From NCBI GenBank assembly GCA_023150915.1, contig JAKLKA010000068.1, positions 1 to 56,749 of the forward strand: a stretch of 56,749 bases of DNA, written 5' to 3'. Origin of the DNA: Polyangiaceae bacterium. Lineage in GTDB: Bacteria; Myxococcota_A; Polyangia; Polyangiales; Polyangiaceae. Every line of letters starts with the position of its first letter. Position 1 is the stretch's first letter. The translations under genes and the position numbers were made by a program. Below are positions 22,930 through 34,398 of the stretch, one piece after another. The notes under the pieces are model-generated. The model made no database searches, had not been told where the DNA came from, and saw nothing but the letters and a program-made list of their open reading frames with translations.

Positions 22930-25584
22930 TCAAAGCGTCTGCTTGACCTCTTCCATCTCGAAGAACTCGATGAAGTCGCCTTCCTTGAGATCGTTGAAGC
23001 CCTCGAGCCCAATGCCGCAGTCGAAGCCCTCTTTGACCTCGCGGGCGTCGTCCTTGAAGCGCTTGAGGCTCGAGACCTTGCCGCTCCAGATGACGGTGGC
23101 GTCGCGCACCAGCCGCGCCGTGGCGCTGCGCCGCACCAGGCCCTGCACCACCATGCAGCCGGCAATCACGCCGGCCTTGCTGAGCTTGAAGACCTGACGA
23201 ACCTCGGCCTTGCCCAGCTCTTTTTCCACCAGGGTCGGCGCCAGCAGGCCTTCCATCGCGGCCTTCACGTCGTCGACCACGTTGTAGATGATGCTGTACT
23301 GGCGGATCTGCACGCCCTCTTGCTGGGCCAGGCCAGTGGCCTTGCCGGCAGGGCGCACGTTGAAGCCGATGATGATGCCCTTGGCGGCGACCGCCAGGTT
23401 CACGTCGCCTTCGGTGATGGCGCCGACGGCCGCGTGCACCACGCTGACCTTGACCTTGGCCGTGGTGAGCTTCATCAGCGCGTCGCGCAGTGCCTCGACC
23501 GAGCCTTGCACGTCGGCCTTGATGATCAGCTTGAGCTCGAGCTGATCGGTCTCGGACATGGCCTTGGCCAGGTCCTCGAGCGAGATCCGAGCCGTGCCGG
23601 GCATCAGGCTGCGCCGCTCTTTGGTCTTGCGGCTCTCGGCGATCTCTTGCGCCTTCTTCACGTCCTTGATCACGTGAACCGGGTCGCCCGCCGACGGAAC
23701 GTCGTCGAGCCCGATGATCGACACGGGGGTGGCCGGCCCGGCCGACGCGACGTTGCGGCCGCGATCGTCGAGCATGGCGCGGACCTTGCCCCAGGCGGCG
23801 CCCGCCAGGATGGTGTCGCCACGGTTCAACGTGCCGTCTTGCACCAAGATGGTGGCCACCGGGCCGCGACCACGGTCGAGCTCGGCTTCGACCACCACGC
23901 CGGTGGCGGGTTTCTCGGGGTTGGCCTTCAGCTCGAGCACCTCGGACTGGACCACCACCTTCTCGAGCAGCTCGTCGATGCCCTGGCCGGTGTGCGCGCT
24001 GACCTCGGCGAACATGGTGTCGCCGCCCCACTCTTCGGGGACCAGGCCTTGCTCGGAGAGCTCGCGCCGCGCCCGCTCGGGCTGGGCGTCGGGCTTGTCG
24101 CACTTGTTGACGGCGACGATGATCGGAACCTGGGCGGCCTTCGCGTGATTCAGCGCCTCGATGGTCTGCGGCATCACGCCGTCGTCGGCCGCAACCACCA
24201 AGATCACCACGTCGGTGGTCTGAGCGCCGCGGGCACGCATGGCGGTGAACGCCTCGTGGCCCGGCGTGTCGAGGAAGGTCAGCTTGCCGTGGGGGGTGTC
24301 GACCGAATAGGCGCCGATGTGCTGGGTGATGCCGCCGGCCTCGCCGGCCACCACGTTCGACTTGCGGATCTTGTCGAGCAGGCTGGTCTTGCCGTGGTCG
24401 ACGTGGCCCATCACGGTGACCACCGGGGGGCGGATCACGCTGTTCAGGTCCTCTTCGACGTCCAGCCCCTGGGCCGCGACCAGCGCGTCCTCTTCACTGA
24501 CGGCGACGTCCGACACTTCCCAGCCGAACTCGCTGGCGACGATCTTGGCGGTGTCCGCGTCGAGCGTGCTGTTGATGTTCACGCCGGTCATGCCCAGGCG
24601 CATCAGCTTCATCAGCACCTCGGTGGCCTTGATGCCCATGCGACCCGCGAGGATCTGCAGGTTCACCGAGCCCTCGATCTTGACCACCTTCTTGTGGGCC
24701 GAGCGCTCTTGGGTGACGACCTGACCGGTGCCCTTGGGCTTGGAGAACTGGCCGATGCCACGGCCGCGCATGCCCGGGCCGGACCGGCCGCCCATGGGGC
24801 CGCGGCCCATGCCGCCCGCCATCCCTGGGCCGCCCCGCTGACCGCGGGCACCAAGACCGGCGCCGGCCTTGGCGTCGTACTGCACGCGGCGCGGCGTGGG
24901 CTGGGTGCGCGGCGGCATGGTCACGCCGGGTCGACCCTCCCAGACCTCGATGCCGGTCTTGGGCGGGCTCGAAGGACGGGGCGCCGGCGGAGGCGTCGGG
25001 CTGGGCGCGGGCGGCGGAGCCACCTCGGCCACCGGGGGCGGGGCCTCGACGGACGGCGGAGGCGCCACGACCTCGATCGGTGCGGGAGGGGGCGGCGTGG
25101 GCTCGATCGGCGCCGGTGCAGCGCGCGGCGCCGAGGGCGGCGGCGCGGTCATGACGGGCGGCGCCTCTTCCACCACCGGCGGCGGCTCCATCGCCGGCGG
25201 CGGCGGCTCGTGCCGGGGGGCGCTGGGCAGCGGGGCCGGCGCCGAGACCGGCGCCGACTTGAGCATGACCTCGGAAGCCCGGGGCGACGAGGCGGCCATC
25301 GGCGACGACCGCATCACGTCGGTCGCGGCCTCGCTGACCTTCACGTCGGCGCTCGAGCTGGCGGGGCGCGCCGGAGCACGGCGCTTGACCACGGTGGGTC
25401 GAATGCGCTCCTCGGCGGCCTTGGGTGCGGCCTGCTTCTCGAGATGGCGCTTCACGCGCTCGACGGCGTCGGGCCCGACGACGCTCATGTGGTTGCGCAC
25501 GTCGGCGACCCCAATCGACTGGAGCAAGGCCACCAGGGCCTTGTTCTCGATGCCCAGATCGCGGGCGATCTCGTAGACACGCAT
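22930..25584 (-). CDS. infB: Translation initiation factor IF-2
   Basis: 884 residues. IF2_N at the start ([20 protein letters not shown]), then ~270 residues of Pro/Ala-rich linker, a second IF2_N ([20 protein letters not shown]), and the G domain with G1 [18 protein letters not shown] (G3) and NKCD (G4). Domain II, an IF-2 C1 domain and the fMet-tRNA-binding C2 domain end at MEEVKQTL. It recruits fMet-tRNA to the 30S subunit in a GTP-dependent way. ATG 25584 lies 10 bases after GGAGG; an ATG at 25593 is too close to it. Overlap-free, 5 bases after the ylxR stop. Confidence 0.97.
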   Translation of the reverse strand: MRVYEIARDLGIENKALVALLQSIGVADVRNHMSVVGPDAVERVKRHLEKQAAPKAAEERIRPTVVKRRAPARPASSSADVKVSEAATDVMRSSPMAASSPRASEVMLKSAPVSAPAPLPSAPRHEPPPPAMEPPPVVEEAPPVMTAPPPSAPRAAPAPIEPTPPPPAPIEVVAPPPSVEAPPPVAEVAPPPAPSPTPPPAPRPSSPPKTGIEVWEGRPGVTMPPRTQPTPRRVQYDAKAGAGLGARGQRGGPGMAGGMGRGPMGGRSGPGMRGRGIGQFSKPKGTGQVVTQERSAHKKVVKIEGSVNLQILAGRMGIKATEVLMKLMRLGMTGVNINSTLDADTAKIVASEFGWEVSDVAVSEEDALVAAQGLDVEEDLNSVIRPPVVTVMGHVDHGKTSLLDKIRKSNVVAGEAGGITQHIGAYSVDTPHGKLTFLDTPGHEAFTAMRARGAQTTDVVILVVAADDGVMPQTIEALNHAKAAQVPIIVAVNKCDKPDAQPERARRELSEQGLVPEEWGGDTMFAEVSAHTGQGIDELLEKVVVQSEVLELKANPEKPATGVVVEAELDRGRGPVATILVQDGTLNRGDTILAGAAWGKVRAMLDDRGRNVASAGPATPVSIIGLDDVPSAGDPVHVIKDVKKAQEIAESRKTKERRSLMPGTARISLEDLAKAMSETDQLELKLIIKADVQGSVEALRDALMKLTTAKVKVSVVHAAVGAITEGDVNLAVAAKGIIIGFNVRPAGKATGLAQQEGVQIRQYSIIYNVVDDVKAAMEGLLAPTLVEKELGKAEVRQVFKLSKAGVIAGCMVVQGLVRRSATARLVRDATVIWSGKVSSLKRFKDDAREVKEGFDCGIGLEGFNDLKEGDFIEFFEMEEVKQTL

Positions 25585-25589
25585 CTTCG

Positions 25590-26225
25590 TCATTCCTCCG
25601 TGGGCAGGTGTTCCACGACCGGTCGTCGTGGCCCTGGCTCCGGCGTGTGAGCCCAATCAATTGCCGTGGATAGCGCCCGGCCGAGCCCGGAATCGAGCAC
25701 GGCCACGATGGCCGTCTCGGTTCGGTGCGTCGCTCGCCCGAGCTCCGTCTTCGTCCCCCATGCGCGCGCGCGACCGCTGCTGATCGCTTGCTCGACCTCG
25801 CGGGTGCCGGCCGCGGCCCGGGCGTCGGTGGCGACCACCACCAAGCGCGCCTTGCCCGTTCGCAGTGCCTCGTCGACCTCGGCCCCGCCAATCACCAGCC
25901 GCTTCGAGCCGGCGGCCGCCGCCAAGAGCCCCACCACGCGACGCGACGCGGCCGCGCGAATCAGCTCGGCCAGCTCGGCCCCGCTGGTGCGGATGGCCGT
26001 GCGGAAGCTCTTGGAGAACCCCCGCTCGGCGGCCGGCGCCAGGCAGGCCGCCGTGGGGTGGACCCACGCCCCGCGACCGACGGCCGCGCCGGTCAGCACC
26101 GGCAGCACCGCACCGTCGGGCCCCAGCACGAAACGCACGAGCTCGCCCGGGGCGGCCTCTTTCTGGCAGCCCACGCAGGTGCGGATCGACCCGCGGTTTT
26201 CTGCTGATTCGGACATCGCGAGCAT
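25590..26225 (-). CDS. ylxR: YlxR (DUF448) fused to an L7Ae-like (YlxQ) domain
   Basis: 211 residues. Residues ~14-85 are YlxR: RTCVGCQKEAAPGELVRFVL and the GRGAWVHPTAACL motif. Residues ~95-190 are an L7Ae/L30e-like RNA-binding fold: VVGLLAAAAGSKRLVIGGAE, ARLVVVATDA, WGTKTELGRATHR. In Firmicutes these are two adjacent genes, ylxR and ylxQ, between nusA and infB. Here they are one chain. YlxR has been linked to RNase P function and expression control. The start could be ATG 26225 or 26216. Confidence 0.88.
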   Translation of the reverse strand: MLAMSESAENRGSIRTCVGCQKEAAPGELVRFVLGPDGAVLPVLTGAAVGRGAWVHPTAACLAPAAERGFSKSFRTAIRTSGAELAELIRAAASRRVVGLLAAAAGSKRLVIGGAEVDEALRTGKARLVVVATDARAAAGTREVEQAISSGRARAWGTKTELGRATHRTETAIVAVLDSGLGRALSTAIDWAHTPEPGPRRPVVEHLPTEE

Positions 26226-26241
26226 CGGCGCCGTACTCTTC

Positions 26242-27903
<1,662 letters not shown>

Positions 27904-27933
27904 TGTCGTTGTCTCCGTGAGCTGAGCCCCGGG

Positions 27934-28506
27934 TCAGCGCCCGTGGCCGGATGCCCGCCGTGCGGGCCCCTTCCCTTTCGGCTTTCCCTTGCGCGGCGCG
28001 CCCCCCCAAGAAAAGGTGAGGCACCCGCTTTCAATCTGTTCGAAGTCGAGCAGCAAGAGCCCCTTGTCGGTCTCGAGCTGCACCTGCCCCGCTTCGGTCA
28101 GGCCGTGCAGCGTTCCGTGGACCACACGCTGGCCCTCCAGTGCGTCGCGCAGCTTCAACTTGGCGGATTGCCCGGCAAAGCGGGCGTAGTCTTTGGTCGA
28201 GTAGAGCGCGCGGTCCAGACCGGGCGAGCCCACCTCGAGCCGATAGGCGTGGGTCATCACCCCAGCCACGTCGAGGGCCGCCGAGAGGTCCCGCGACACG
28301 TCGGTGCACAGGTCGATGGTGACCCCCTCGCCGGGGATGCGCGTTTCCGGTCGCTCGATGGTCAGCTGCAGCAGCCAGCCGCTCCGATCCGTGCGCCACA
28401 CCAGCTCGACCCCCTCGACGCCGTGCGCACGCAGCACGGGCTCTACCGCGGCGAGCACGCGCTCGCGGTCGAGACCAGGCAGACGTTCATGGGCGACTAG
28501 GGTCAT
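27934..28506 (-). CDS. rimP: Ribosome maturation factor RimP
   Basis: 190 residues. RimP_N (GVEGVELVWRTDRSGWLLQLTI, TIDLCTDVSRDLSAALDVAG, YRLEVGSPGLDRALYSTKDY) and the SH3-like C-terminal domain (AGQSAKLKLRDALEGQRVVH). It is needed for 30S assembly. The basic C-terminal tail (RKGKPKGKGPARRASGHGR) extends past the family norm. First gene of the nusA-infB operon; ATG 28506. Confidence 0.92.
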   Translation of the reverse strand: MTLVAHERLPGLDRERVLAAVEPVLRAHGVEGVELVWRTDRSGWLLQLTIERPETRIPGEGVTIDLCTDVSRDLSAALDVAGVMTHAYRLEVGSPGLDRALYSTKDYARFAGQSAKLKLRDALEGQRVVHGTLHGLTEAGQVQLETDKGLLLLDFEQIESGCLTFSWGGAPRKGKPKGKGPARRASGHGR

Positions 28507-28594
28507 GGAGCTCTCGCGACTCGCGAGGCAGGCCACGGCCCTACCCCGCGCTCGAGTGGACCGAGTTTTTTGGCCGAGATCGCGGGACCCGACC

Positions 28595-28624
28595 AAAAAA
28601 AAACGGACCCTGGTAGGGGGTCCG
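28595..28624 (-). terminator. Strong rho-independent terminator of serA
   Basis: On the minus strand CGGACCC / GGGTCCG with a 7-base loop followed by nine T (28603-28595). It separates serA from the rimP operon. Confidence 0.9.
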
Positions 28625-28766
28625 TCAGGATCCACCCGAGTTGTCGGCGGGCTATTTAGCCGAGGGTGGCGGTGAGCGCAAGCTGCGCGAAAAACCGTGA
28701 AATTGCCGGCAGTCCGCGGCGGCCCCGGGCCCGGGGGGCCCCCTGGGCCCCCCGATCGGTCGGGCC

Positions 28767-29978
28767 TCACGCCAGATTGGGCAAAGTCACCAGGTTGACG
28801 TGCAGCACCTCGTCGCTGAACGCCATCATCTCGGACAGGCAGGCCTCGCTCGGCCGGGTGTCGGTGCGGATCTTGGCACAACCGGCCCGCCCGCCCTCGA
28901 ACACGGTGTTTTCGAGCTCTTGGATGTTGATGGCGTGGCGCTTGAGCACCCCCAGCACGTTGGCCAGCGCGCCGACCTTGTCGAGGAAGCGCACCACCAG
29001 CACGTAGCGACCTCGGGTGCTGGCGGCGATGTTCACCACGTTCGGCACCTCACCCTTGACCATGAAGCTACGCAAGATGCGGACCGTCTCGGCCGCGATG
29101 GCGATCTGCGCCTCGTCGGTCGAGGCGCCGATGTGCGGCGTGGCGTACACCAGGCCGGCGTGCAAGATGGCGTGGTCGTAGTCGGCGACCCGGGTGTCGG
29201 GCTCGCTGGGAAGCACGTCGAGCCCGACGCGCAGCTCTTTCATCGGCGCCAGCTCGACCAGCGCGGGCCAGTCCACGAGGCCCGAGTCCGCCGTGTTGAC
29301 CAGCATGGCGCCGTTCGGCAGCGCCGAGATCACCTCGCGGGAAATGATGCCGCGCGTCCGCTCGGTCAGCTCGAGGTGAACGCACAAGATGTCCGACCGC
29401 TTGGCCAGCTCGAGGACGTTCGGCGCCCAGCCCACGCCGAGCTCGGCGGCCGCGGCCGGCATGAGCGAACGGCTGTAGGCGTGCACGTCGAGCCCGTAGG
29501 CCAGGCCGAGCTTGGCGACCGCGCGCCCCACGTGGCCGAAGCCCACGATGCCCAGGCTGCGCCCGCGAAGGCCCTTGGCTTTGGCGAACTCTTGCTTGTC
29601 CCACTTGCCGGCGCGCAGGCTGCCCACCGCGTCGGGCACGCGGCGATCGAGGCAGCCGATCAGGGTCATGGTCAGCTCGGCCACCCCCGAAGCGTTCTTC
29701 CCCGGGCAATTCGCGACGTAGATGCCGCGCTCGCTGGCGGTCTTGACGTCGATGTTCCGGACCCCGGCGCCGGCGCGGATGATCAAGTTGAGCATCACCC
29801 CCGCCTTCATCGCGTCGGCGCGCACCTGCGTGCCGCGCACGATCAGCACGTTGACGTCCCGGACCGCCGCCGGCAGGGCCTCGGCGTCGAGCTCGGGCTG
29901 ATACGTCAGCTCCACCCCCAGCGTGCGCATTTCGTCGAGCGCGGCCGGATCCAGCTTGTCCGCGACCAGAACTTTCAT
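28767..29978 (-). CDS. serA: D-3-phosphoglycerate dehydrogenase-like protein with ACT domain; catalytic Arg replaced
   Basis: 403 residues: 2-hydroxyacid dehydrogenase fold with Rossmann motif GIVGFGHVGRA (143-153) and a C-terminal ACT domain (~325-400, VLVVRFLDKVGALANVLGVL) for amino-acid sensing. It is the first step of serine synthesis in the family. The catalytic Glu259 (LPSEP) and His282 (TPHIGAS) are present, but the conserved Arg of N-x-x-R-G is Asp231 here (VNTADSGLVDWPAL). The fold and coenzyme site are intact, so activity on phosphoglycerate is uncertain. It is the last gene of a leftward string (lipoprotein, DUF1285-like, serA) and ends in a strong terminator. Confidence 0.82.
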   Translation of the reverse strand: MKVLVADKLDPAALDEMRTLGVELTYQPELDAEALPAAVRDVNVLIVRGTQVRADAMKAGVMLNLIIRAGAGVRNIDVKTASERGIYVANCPGKNASGVAELTMTLIGCLDRRVPDAVGSLRAGKWDKQEFAKAKGLRGRSLGIVGFGHVGRAVAKLGLAYGLDVHAYSRSLMPAAAAELGVGWAPNVLELAKRSDILCVHLELTERTRGIISREVISALPNGAMLVNTADSGLVDWPALVELAPMKELRVGLDVLPSEPDTRVADYDHAILHAGLVYATPHIGASTDEAQIAIAAETVRILRSFMVKGEVPNVVNIAASTRGRYVLVVRFLDKVGALANVLGVLKRHAINIQELENTVFEGGRAGCAKIRTDTRPSEACLSEMMAFSDEVLHVNLVTLPNLA

Positions 29979-30015
29979 GAGGGCGTTGCTTTTATCACGG
30001 CCGGCCCCGGTTGTG

Positions 30016-30510
30016 TCACTCCCGCGGCCGGATGGGGTAAGTCGCCCCGCCCCAGAGCAGGGCGGGCTCGCCGGCTTGGGTCTCGATCAGCAGCGGGGCG
30101 AGCTGGGTCTGGGCCTCGGGCGTCAGGCGGGCCTCGAAGCGACCACCCTTGACCCGCAGGTAGACCGCGTCGTTCTCGCCCACCGCGAGCGAGGCCGGAT
30201 CGAGGGCCTCTTCGCTGTCGTCCGACAAGAGCACGCTGACGCCGGCATCGGTCACCCGGATCGCCCGGACGAAGAACGGCACGTCGTCGACGCTGAAGTA
30301 GGTCCAGTCGTAGCCGTTTTGGAGGATGAAGCGCCCGTCGTCGGGGTGGCGATCGATCCACGACGCGAACGCGCGCTGCATGCCCGGGTGCTCGACCCGC
30401 ACCCCGTCGTGCCAGAAGCGACCTTCGCGATCGAGGCGGATGGTGCTCTCGCGCGAGCGGCCCTCGGGCGCCGGCCAGCGGAAGAACTCGGGGTGCTCGC
30501 CGGGCTTCAC
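30016..30510 (-). CDS. DUF1285-like protein
   Basis: 164 residues. The pattern IRLDREGRFWHDGVRVEHPG, FILQNGYDWTYFSVDDVPFF and ENDAVYLRVKGGRFEARL agrees with DUF1285, small cytosolic beta-rich proteins of unknown role. Assignment is from pattern only. Its ATG overlaps the stop of the upstream lipoprotein gene (30507-30510), and serA begins 37 bases downstream. Confidence 0.6.
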   Translation of the reverse strand: MKPGEHPEFFRWPAPEGRSRESTIRLDREGRFWHDGVRVEHPGMQRAFASWIDRHPDDGRFILQNGYDWTYFSVDDVPFFVRAIRVTDAGVSVLLSDDSEEALDPASLAVGENDAVYLRVKGGRFEARLTPEAQTQLAPLLIETQAGEPALLWGGATYPIRPRE

Positions 30511-32438
30511 TTGCCCTGTTCGACGTCCAGCACGCTACCCGAGGCGATCACGCCCCGCTGCTCGACGCTGAGCGGCGAGTCGGGCCAGCGCACCTCGAGG
30601 CCCACGGCCTCGCAGGCGCCCACGCCGAAGTGCACGACCAGATCGTTCTGCATGCCGAAGTGGCCGTAGCCGCCCCCCACCTCGCGCACCAGTTTGGTGC
30701 CGCCGGCGTCGACGGTGACGCGCGCGCCGATCGCGGCGGTGTTGGTGCCCGGACCGCCTTTCAGTCTGACCTCGACCCACTTGCCCTTGGTCGAGGCGTC
30801 GCTCTCGTAGAAGTGCACCTCGTTGGCCTTCCAGATCTTGCCGCAGTCGCGGGCCGTGCCCGAGCCGACCACCACGTCTTGATCGCCGTCGCGATCGAAG
30901 TCGGCCACGACCAGCCCGCTGGCGCAGGGGTGCTGAAGCCCGAACGCCTTGCCCTTCTCGGCAAACCCACCGCCAGCCTTCTGCTGGAACACGTACAGGT
31001 ACTGATCGGCGTAGTCGCTGGTGGCGAGCACGATCTCGGAGCGCCCGTCGTTGTCGAGATCGGCAATCGCGCTCATCAACCCGCCCTCGTTCCAGCTGCT
31101 GGTCGGATGCGGCAGCCCCAGCCCCTGATCGGCCAGCGCCGGCCGCGTGTACTTGATGCTGCCGCCGGAGACGTCGCCGACCAGAAGCGCGCTGCCGTCG
31201 CTGGACTGCCCCGCCCAGAAGTGGCGGATCTCGGCGTTGTACAGGTCCATGACGCCGTCACCGGTGACGTCACCGCAGGCGGTGGCGAAGGTGTTGCCGT
31301 TGTTGCGCCAGGGCTTGCTGTCGTTGGGGCTCCAGCCGGTGTTCTGGCAGCTGATCACCGGCTGCGGATTGGCGGGGCAGCTGGGGTCGCTGCTGCTGGT
31401 GCAATAGCAGAGGAACATCTGGTTGTCGGTGAAGTCGTGGTTGTCGTCCCCGGCAAAGCCGCTCGCCTTGCCCTGCTCGGTGAACTTGCCGCTGCCATCG
31501 TTGACGTACAGCAAGTTCCACTGCCGGCCGTAGGCGCTGACCATCAGATCCGTGTCGCCGTCGCCGTCCACGTCGCACGACGTGGCGCCGTAGGCCGGGC
31601 GATGATTGGTGCCCTCTTCGAGGCCGAAGTCGTCGGTGGTGAGGCCGGCGCCGTCGGTGACCTCGGTGAACGTTCCGTCGCCGTTGCCCAGGTGCAGGCG
31701 CGCCTGCGTACCGATGTACGACGTACCGTAGCTCTCGTACCAACCGACCACGAACAGGTCGATCTTTCCGTCGCGGTTGACGTCGGCGAAGGTGGCGCCG
31801 CTGGTCGGAAGCCCCTGGCTGGCGTGGGGCTCGAGCTTCGGCCCCAGGGTGAAGTGACCCTTGCCGTCGTTGAGCAAGACCTCGCTCCGGTCGAGGTCGC
31901 CGGGGGTGGGCGGGGAAGCCACCTTCTTGTTGTCGGTGAAGGTCCCGCTGAAGAGGTCGACGTCGCCGTCGTTGTCGACGTCGGCAGCCACCACCAGGTG
32001 AGCCGAGCGCAGCTGCGTGGCGCCGTCGCGGGTGGCGCCGTAGCCGCTGGCCAAGGTCTCGTCCACGAAGGTGCGCTTGCCGTTCTGCCCCGGCCGGTTC
32101 ATCAGCACCCGCATCAGCTTGGGCTTGCCGCCGTCCAGCGGGTCGCGGGTGTTGGTGCTCAACGAGTGCACCAAGAGGTCGGGGTACCCGTCGTGGTCGA
32201 GGTCTGCGGCGATCAGGCGATTGCCCACCACACCGTCGAGCCCCCACTCGCTGGTGCGCTTCTGGAAGCTCGGATCGCCGCTCACCGCGTGGGCGTCACA
32301 CGCCGGCGGTGCGCCGCCGGCCCCGCCGGCGCCCCCGGCCCCGGCCGCCCCGCCCGTGCCGACGGCTCCGCCGCCGCCCGAATCGGAGCCACAAGATCCC
32401 AGGAGCAAAGCCAACACCGAAACGAAGATCCGCCGCAT
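30507..32438 (-). CDS. FG-GAP/VCBS repeat lipoprotein with ASPIC/UnbV C-terminal domain
   Basis: 643 residues. MRRIFVSVLALLLGSCGS is a signal peptide with lipobox LGSC (Cys16), followed by a short Gly-rich linker. Seven or so FG-GAP/VCBS blades carry the Ca-binding DxDxDG type motif (DLDHDGYPDLLV, DVDNDGDVDLFS, DVNRDGKIDLFV, DVDGDGDTDLMV). The last ~100 residues (VEVRLKGGPGTNTAAIGARV, HFGVGACEAVGLEVRWPD) are an ASPIC/UnbV domain. It resembles CRTAC1-like extracellular proteins and is probably surface-anchored and Ca-stabilised. ATG 32438 gives a proper signal peptide. Confidence 0.85.
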   Translation of the reverse strand: MRRIFVSVLALLLGSCGSDSGGGGAVGTGGAAGAGGAGGAGGAPPACDAHAVSGDPSFQKRTSEWGLDGVVGNRLIAADLDHDGYPDLLVHSLSTNTRDPLDGGKPKLMRVLMNRPGQNGKRTFVDETLASGYGATRDGATQLRSAHLVVAADVDNDGDVDLFSGTFTDNKKVASPPTPGDLDRSEVLLNDGKGHFTLGPKLEPHASQGLPTSGATFADVNRDGKIDLFVVGWYESYGTSYIGTQARLHLGNGDGTFTEVTDGAGLTTDDFGLEEGTNHRPAYGATSCDVDGDGDTDLMVSAYGRQWNLLYVNDGSGKFTEQGKASGFAGDDNHDFTDNQMFLCYCTSSSDPSCPANPQPVISCQNTGWSPNDSKPWRNNGNTFATACGDVTGDGVMDLYNAEIRHFWAGQSSDGSALLVGDVSGGSIKYTRPALADQGLGLPHPTSSWNEGGLMSAIADLDNDGRSEIVLATSDYADQYLYVFQQKAGGGFAEKGKAFGLQHPCASGLVVADFDRDGDQDVVVGSGTARDCGKIWKANEVHFYESDASTKGKWVEVRLKGGPGTNTAAIGARVTVDAGGTKLVREVGGGYGHFGMQNDLVVHFGVGACEAVGLEVRWPDSPLSVEQRGVIASGSVLDVEQGK

Positions 32439-32555
32439 GTCCCTACCTGACCGCGGGCATAGCACCAGGCAGGCGCCGTCTCAAATACCCGCCCAGACGC
32501 GCGGGACCGGCAACCCGCGCTTGGCACCGCGCGGTTGCGCGCGGGCCGCCGCTGC

Positions 32556-34280
32556 TCAGTGCGCCACCAGCGCGCCACGCCGCATCAGGCCCGCCAGCAT
32601 GCGGATCACGTCCCGGCGGGGGATGCCGCTGGCGTCGATCACCTCTTGAAGGGTGGCGCCGTTCTCGGCGCACGACAGCACGAACGCGGCCTTGCTCGAG
32701 AGGTTGATCTTCTTCGGATCGCGCGCGGTCGGCGTGACCTCGAGCTTGCGGTCCAGCGGGCCGAGCCGGGCCTCGAAGATGTGATCGACCACCGGCATGC
32801 CGCCGCGAAGCACCGCGTAGACGGCGGTGTCTTTGCCGAACACCGCCAGCTCGAGCAGCTGCTCGGCGTGCTTGACCGCGTCGTCCAGCCGCCCCAGCTT
32901 GAGGGCGGCACGGGCCTCTTCCAGCTCTTGCTGCGCGCGCAGCACGTTGGGGTCGCCCGAGCTCGGGGTCGAGATGCGGGCCCGGCTCTCGGGCGGATTA
33001 CTGGGCGGGGACGACGGCGCTCGCGACACGCGGTCGTAAGGCGGGACGCTGGGCGGCGGCTCGGGCGTGGCCCGCACGGGCACGGCGTTCGACGGCTGCG
33101 ACACCGGCGTGAGCGAGGGGCGCGAGAGGCGGCGGCTGAGCGGCGCGATCCGCTCGACGCGATGCTCTTCGGGAGTGGGCGGCGGCGTTCGACCGGACTC
33201 GAGCAGCGGCCGCTTGGGCGCCGGGGTCGAGTGGCGCTTGGCAGGCTCTTGCGGCCGCGTGGCCTTCTCGCCCCGGGCCACCGACGTCGGCGGGCCGGGC
33301 GGGGGTGAACTCGAGAGGGCCGCCGGCGCGGTGCGGCGCTCGTCCGGCGGTAAGGTGGTCGCGAACTCGGCCCCGGTCATCGCGTGTTCGAGCGACGCGG
33401 CGTATTCGGACACGCTGGGGAAGCGATCGGCCGGGAGCTTCTGCATGCCACGGGCGACCACCGCCGCCACCGGCGCCGGGATCCACGGCGCCACGTCGGT
33501 GAGCGGCATCGGGCTGGCGGCGATCACCCGGGTCATGATCTCGACCGGATCGTCCCCCGGGAACGCCGACTGCCCGGCGAGCATCTCGTAGGTCATGGCG
33601 GCGAGGGCGAACTGATCGACGCGGTGGTCCAGCTCGCGCTCACCCCGGGCCTGCTCGGGCGCCATGTAGGCGGGCGTGCCGATCACCATGTTCTGCTGCG
33701 TGAGCCGCGGACCGCCGCCCCCGCGCACCTTGCTGATGCCGAAGTCGAGCACCTTGGCGAACTCTTTCTCGCCGGTGACCCGCACCAGAAACACGTTCTC
33801 GGGCTTGAGGTCCCGGTGGACGATCTCTTTCTCGTGGGTGCTGGTGAGCGCCGAGGCCACTTGCGTGGCGATGCGCACGGCGGTGGCCAGCGGCAGACGT
33901 GGCTCGCGCTCCAGCCGCTCGGCCAGCGTCTCGCCGTCGAGGTACTCCATCACCAAGAACGGCTCTTTCTTCTCGGTCTCGTCGACGTCGAAGACTTGCA
34001 CGATGTGCGGGTGGCCCAGGCTGCCCACCACCTCGGCCTCGCGCCGGAAGCGCGCCAGCACCTCGGGGTGCCGCGCGTATTGCGAGAGCAGCACCTTGAT
34101 CGCCACGCGACGCTTGAGCCGCACGTGCTCGCCCTCGTAGACGATGCCCATGCCGCCTTCCGCAATTTTTCGGACAACCTGATAGGTGCCCTTGAGCGTG
34201 GTGCCGACCACCGGATCGGCCGGGCGCGGCCCGGTGTCGGCCGTCAAGCCGGCATCGTGCGCGTGCCCTTCGTCGCTCAC
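32556..34280 (-). CDS. Eukaryote-like Ser/Thr protein kinase with Pro/Arg-rich linker and C-terminal winged-helix-like domain
   Basis: 574 residues. Kinase domain ~30-300 with glycine loop IAEGGMGIVYEG, VAIKVLL lysine, HRDLKPENV catalytic loop, VLDFGIS and YMAPEQA. Then ~150 residues of Pro/Ser/Arg-rich linker and a C-terminal part (~430-574) with coiled repeats (VLRAQQELEEARAALKLGRL) and SKAAFVLSCAENGATLQEVI, a small helical domain of unknown function. No transmembrane segment, so cytosolic. GTG 34280 is preceded by AGGGGG at six bases. Divergent from the radical SAM gene. Confidence 0.9.
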   Translation of the reverse strand: MSDEGHAHDAGLTADTGPRPADPVVGTTLKGTYQVVRKIAEGGMGIVYEGEHVRLKRRVAIKVLLSQYARHPEVLARFRREAEVVGSLGHPHIVQVFDVDETEKKEPFLVMEYLDGETLAERLEREPRLPLATAVRIATQVASALTSTHEKEIVHRDLKPENVFLVRVTGEKEFAKVLDFGISKVRGGGGPRLTQQNMVIGTPAYMAPEQARGERELDHRVDQFALAAMTYEMLAGQSAFPGDDPVEIMTRVIAASPMPLTDVAPWIPAPVAAVVARGMQKLPADRFPSVSEYAASLEHAMTGAEFATTLPPDERRTAPAALSSSPPPGPPTSVARGEKATRPQEPAKRHSTPAPKRPLLESGRTPPPTPEEHRVERIAPLSRRLSRPSLTPVSQPSNAVPVRATPEPPPSVPPYDRVSRAPSSPPSNPPESRARISTPSSGDPNVLRAQQELEEARAALKLGRLDDAVKHAEQLLELAVFGKDTAVYAVLRGGMPVVDHIFEARLGPLDRKLEVTPTARDPKKINLSSKAAFVLSCAENGATLQEVIDASGIPRRDVIRMLAGLMRRGALVAH

Positions 34281-34398
34281 GCCAACCCCCTGGTGTCCGC
34301 CTCGCCGCCCATGAGCTGGGCACCAGGAAAGCACGCTGAGCGCTGGGATCAAGCGCACGCCGGGAAGTTCCGGGTTTTCCGCCTAGACTGGGGTGACC

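Noticed and set aside
30630-32450. 606-codon plus-strand frame
   Set aside because: Antisense shadow of the FG-GAP lipoprotein, which has Ca-binding repeats and a lipobox on the minus strand.
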